NCBI RefSeq assembly: GCF_900163865.1
Contig: NZ_FUKU01000053.1
Location: 44,932-108,931 of the forward strand
Source of the DNA: Sphingobacterium sp. JB170
GTDB taxonomy: Bacteria; Bacteroidota; Bacteroidia; Sphingobacteriales; Sphingobacteriaceae
Length of the DNA stretch: 64,000 nt
Direction: 5' to 3'
Below the pieces are notes generated by a model. The model saw nothing but the letters and a program-made list of their open reading frames with translations, searched no databases and was not told where the DNA came from. The position numbers were made by a program, and so were the translations under genes. Shown here in pieces: positions 63,390-64,000 of this stretch (positions are counted from its first letter, which is position 1; the number at the start of each line of letters is the position of its first letter).

Positions 63390-63503
63390 TTACTGATTTA
63401 AATATTTCATTAGCACTCCAAAAATCAACATCACTATCATTGCAATAAGTGATATGATTTCAACCATTTTGAAAATGGAGGAGGTTCTCTTCGATGCTCC
63501 CAT
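63390..63503 (-). CDS. 37-residue membrane peptide
   Basis: From the ATG at 63503: MGASKRTSSIFKMVEI, ISLIAMIVMLIFGVLMKYLN, then Q. One helix near the C-terminus. The frame is open upstream to 63647, but this Met gives the best small membrane protein. It is 15 bp before the next small ORF. Low confidence. Confidence 0.4.
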   Translation of the reverse strand: MGASKRTSSIFKMVEIISLIAMIVMLIFGVLMKYLNQ

Positions 63504-63636
63504 TTCACATTTTTCATGTTCATTGCCTTTGTCATTGTTTTGGTATATGCCAAACGAAATGCCAGTTAAAAAATATGAGATTAATAGGTTGTATATAAGT
63601 TTGTTGTGGATTTTATTAGTAAATAAGGAAAAGAAA

Positions 63637-63679
63637 AAGGCTATCATTTTGATAGATACCTTATCAAAATGATAGCCTT
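63637..63679. terminator. 18-bp perfect stem-loop upstream of the kdp cluster
   Basis: AAGGCTATCATTTTGATA (63637-63654) and TATCAAAATGATAGCCTT (63662-63679), perfect, 7-base loop. On the minus strand the stem is followed by T-rich sequence (TTTCTTTTCC), so it should stop minus-strand transcription coming from the IS side and insulate the kdp cluster. It may also be the edge of the insertion. Confidence 0.8.
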
Positions 63680-63745
63680 CTGGGCTGCACAGCTTTCACG
63701 ATATCGTCCTGTAAAGCCTCGTTCCTATAGGGGTGGGGATAAGGG

Positions 63746-63950
63746 CTATTTGGTTTTCTGGTCCTCGATGTATTTTCTAATTGTCTCTTCTGAAATATGC
63801 CCTACAGTTCTGTAGTGTATCAATGTGCGGGAATGTACTTGTGACCGTCGTGGATCGACCCATGACAGCGATTGTTAGCATCCCAAAACATTCTTCGGAG
63901 GTGCCTTTCCGAATAGGAGCGTTGGCATCCAAGAATGACCATCGATTTTG
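63746..63950 (-). pseudogene. IS200/IS605 TnpA C-terminal remnant
   Basis: Minus-strand frame ending SQVHSRTLIHYRTVGHISEE, TIRKYIEDQKTK, stop at 63746. The TVGHISEETIRKYIEDQ end is that of the Y1 (HUH) transposase TnpA of IS200/IS605 elements. The frame further upstream has an in-frame stop at 63875-63877 and other codons unlike TnpA, so the gene is broken. Positions 63680-63745 show short imperfect palindromes such as IS200 ends have. The remnant ends at the group II intron. Confidence 0.7.
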
Positions 63951-64000
63951 GTGTGCCCAGCATGGGCAATAACTCTAGGGTGTAAGTCCCGAACACGCCT
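63951..64000 (+). mobile_element. Group II intron, 5' end (cut by the window)
   Basis: From 63951 the sequence reads GTGTGCCCAGCATGGGC, then a stem-forming run ending in AAGTCCCGAACACGCCT. The GTGYG 5' splice consensus, the CCCAGCATGGGC hairpin and the GGGTGTAAGTCCCGAACACGCC block are typical of domain I of bacterial group II introns. The rest, including domains II-VI and a reverse transcriptase, is outside the window. It is inserted next to the IS200/IS605 remnant. Confidence 0.8.

Noticed and set aside
63781..63972. 63-codon plus-strand frame near the window end
   Set aside because: Antisense to the TnpA remnant and running into the intron; the minus-strand TnpA ending is the convincing reading.

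Overview
The window reads as chromosomal DNA of a Bacteroidota bacterium, most likely of the family Sphingobacteriaceae (Sphingobacterium, Pedobacter or a relative). This rests on a SusC/SusD pair with a hybrid two-component regulator, many lipoproteins with Bacteroidota lipoboxes, DUF4466, mobile mystery proteins A/B, a split KdpD and weak Shine-Dalgarno signals. No rRNA or tRNA gene was seen. Every family name below comes from reading the sequence; no database search was run.

Layout. (1) 1-11.4 kb: a polysaccharide utilisation locus with the HTCS regulator end, SusC, SusD, two surface lipoproteins, an unusual alginate-lyase-like enzyme fused to a beta-helix, and a GH88 unsaturated glucuronyl hydrolase; together these suggest lyase depolymerisation of a uronic-acid glycan followed by removal of the unsaturated uronate. 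(2) 11.5-17.5 kb, minus strand: Tag glycosylase plus a MazG-like protein, then a TetR-controlled set (TetR, GyrI-like, two SDRs, an NTF2-like protein, a saccharopine-dehydrogenase-like protein) in which the same palindrome precedes four transcription units. (3) 17.5-21.6 kb: an IS4 remnant and a divergent lipoprotein / ZnuD-like TonB receptor pair sharing a strong palindrome. (4) 22-29.4 kb: a scarred accessory zone with gene fragments, two IS66 remnants, secreted proteins of unknown role and an intact mobile mystery protein A / Fic-type protein B pair behind four palindromes spaced exactly 33 bp apart. (5) 29.4-32.2 kb, visibly AT-rich: a Fur-family regulator divergent from a small cysteine protein, a methyltransferase and a thioredoxin-reductase-like flavoprotein. 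(6) 33-37 kb: an ECF42-type sigma factor with its DGPF/YCII partner, two DoxX proteins and an aspartic protease with two DTG motifs, then an IS4 C-terminal remnant.

(7) 37.4-41.4 kb: DUF1275 protein, lipocalin-like protein, UspA-like protein and a complete two-component system. (8) 42-45.7 kb: a siderophore-type TonB receptor with a PepSY protein. (9) 45.8-48.7 kb: sulfatase and sialidase preceded by the scar of a deleted SusC/SusD pair. (10) 49-52 kb: outer-membrane-associated proteins, a broken Fur-family gene and a second DUF1275 protein. (11) 52.1-63.5 kb, minus strand: a high-affinity potassium uptake cluster (kdpF, A, B, C, porin, glycosyltransferase, KdpD sensor half, separate histidine kinase), with two related small proteins and several tiny membrane ORFs upstream. 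(12) 63.6-64 kb: a strong terminator, an IS200/IS605 TnpA remnant and what looks like the 5' end of a group II intron running off the window.

The strongest leads are the 33-bp-phased operator array in front of the mobile mystery pair, the four-copy TetR operator regulon, the lyase/beta-helix fusion, the uncharacterised small proteins coupled to kdpF, and a possible inversion between 17.5 and 37.1 kb inferred from two halves of an IS4 transposase.
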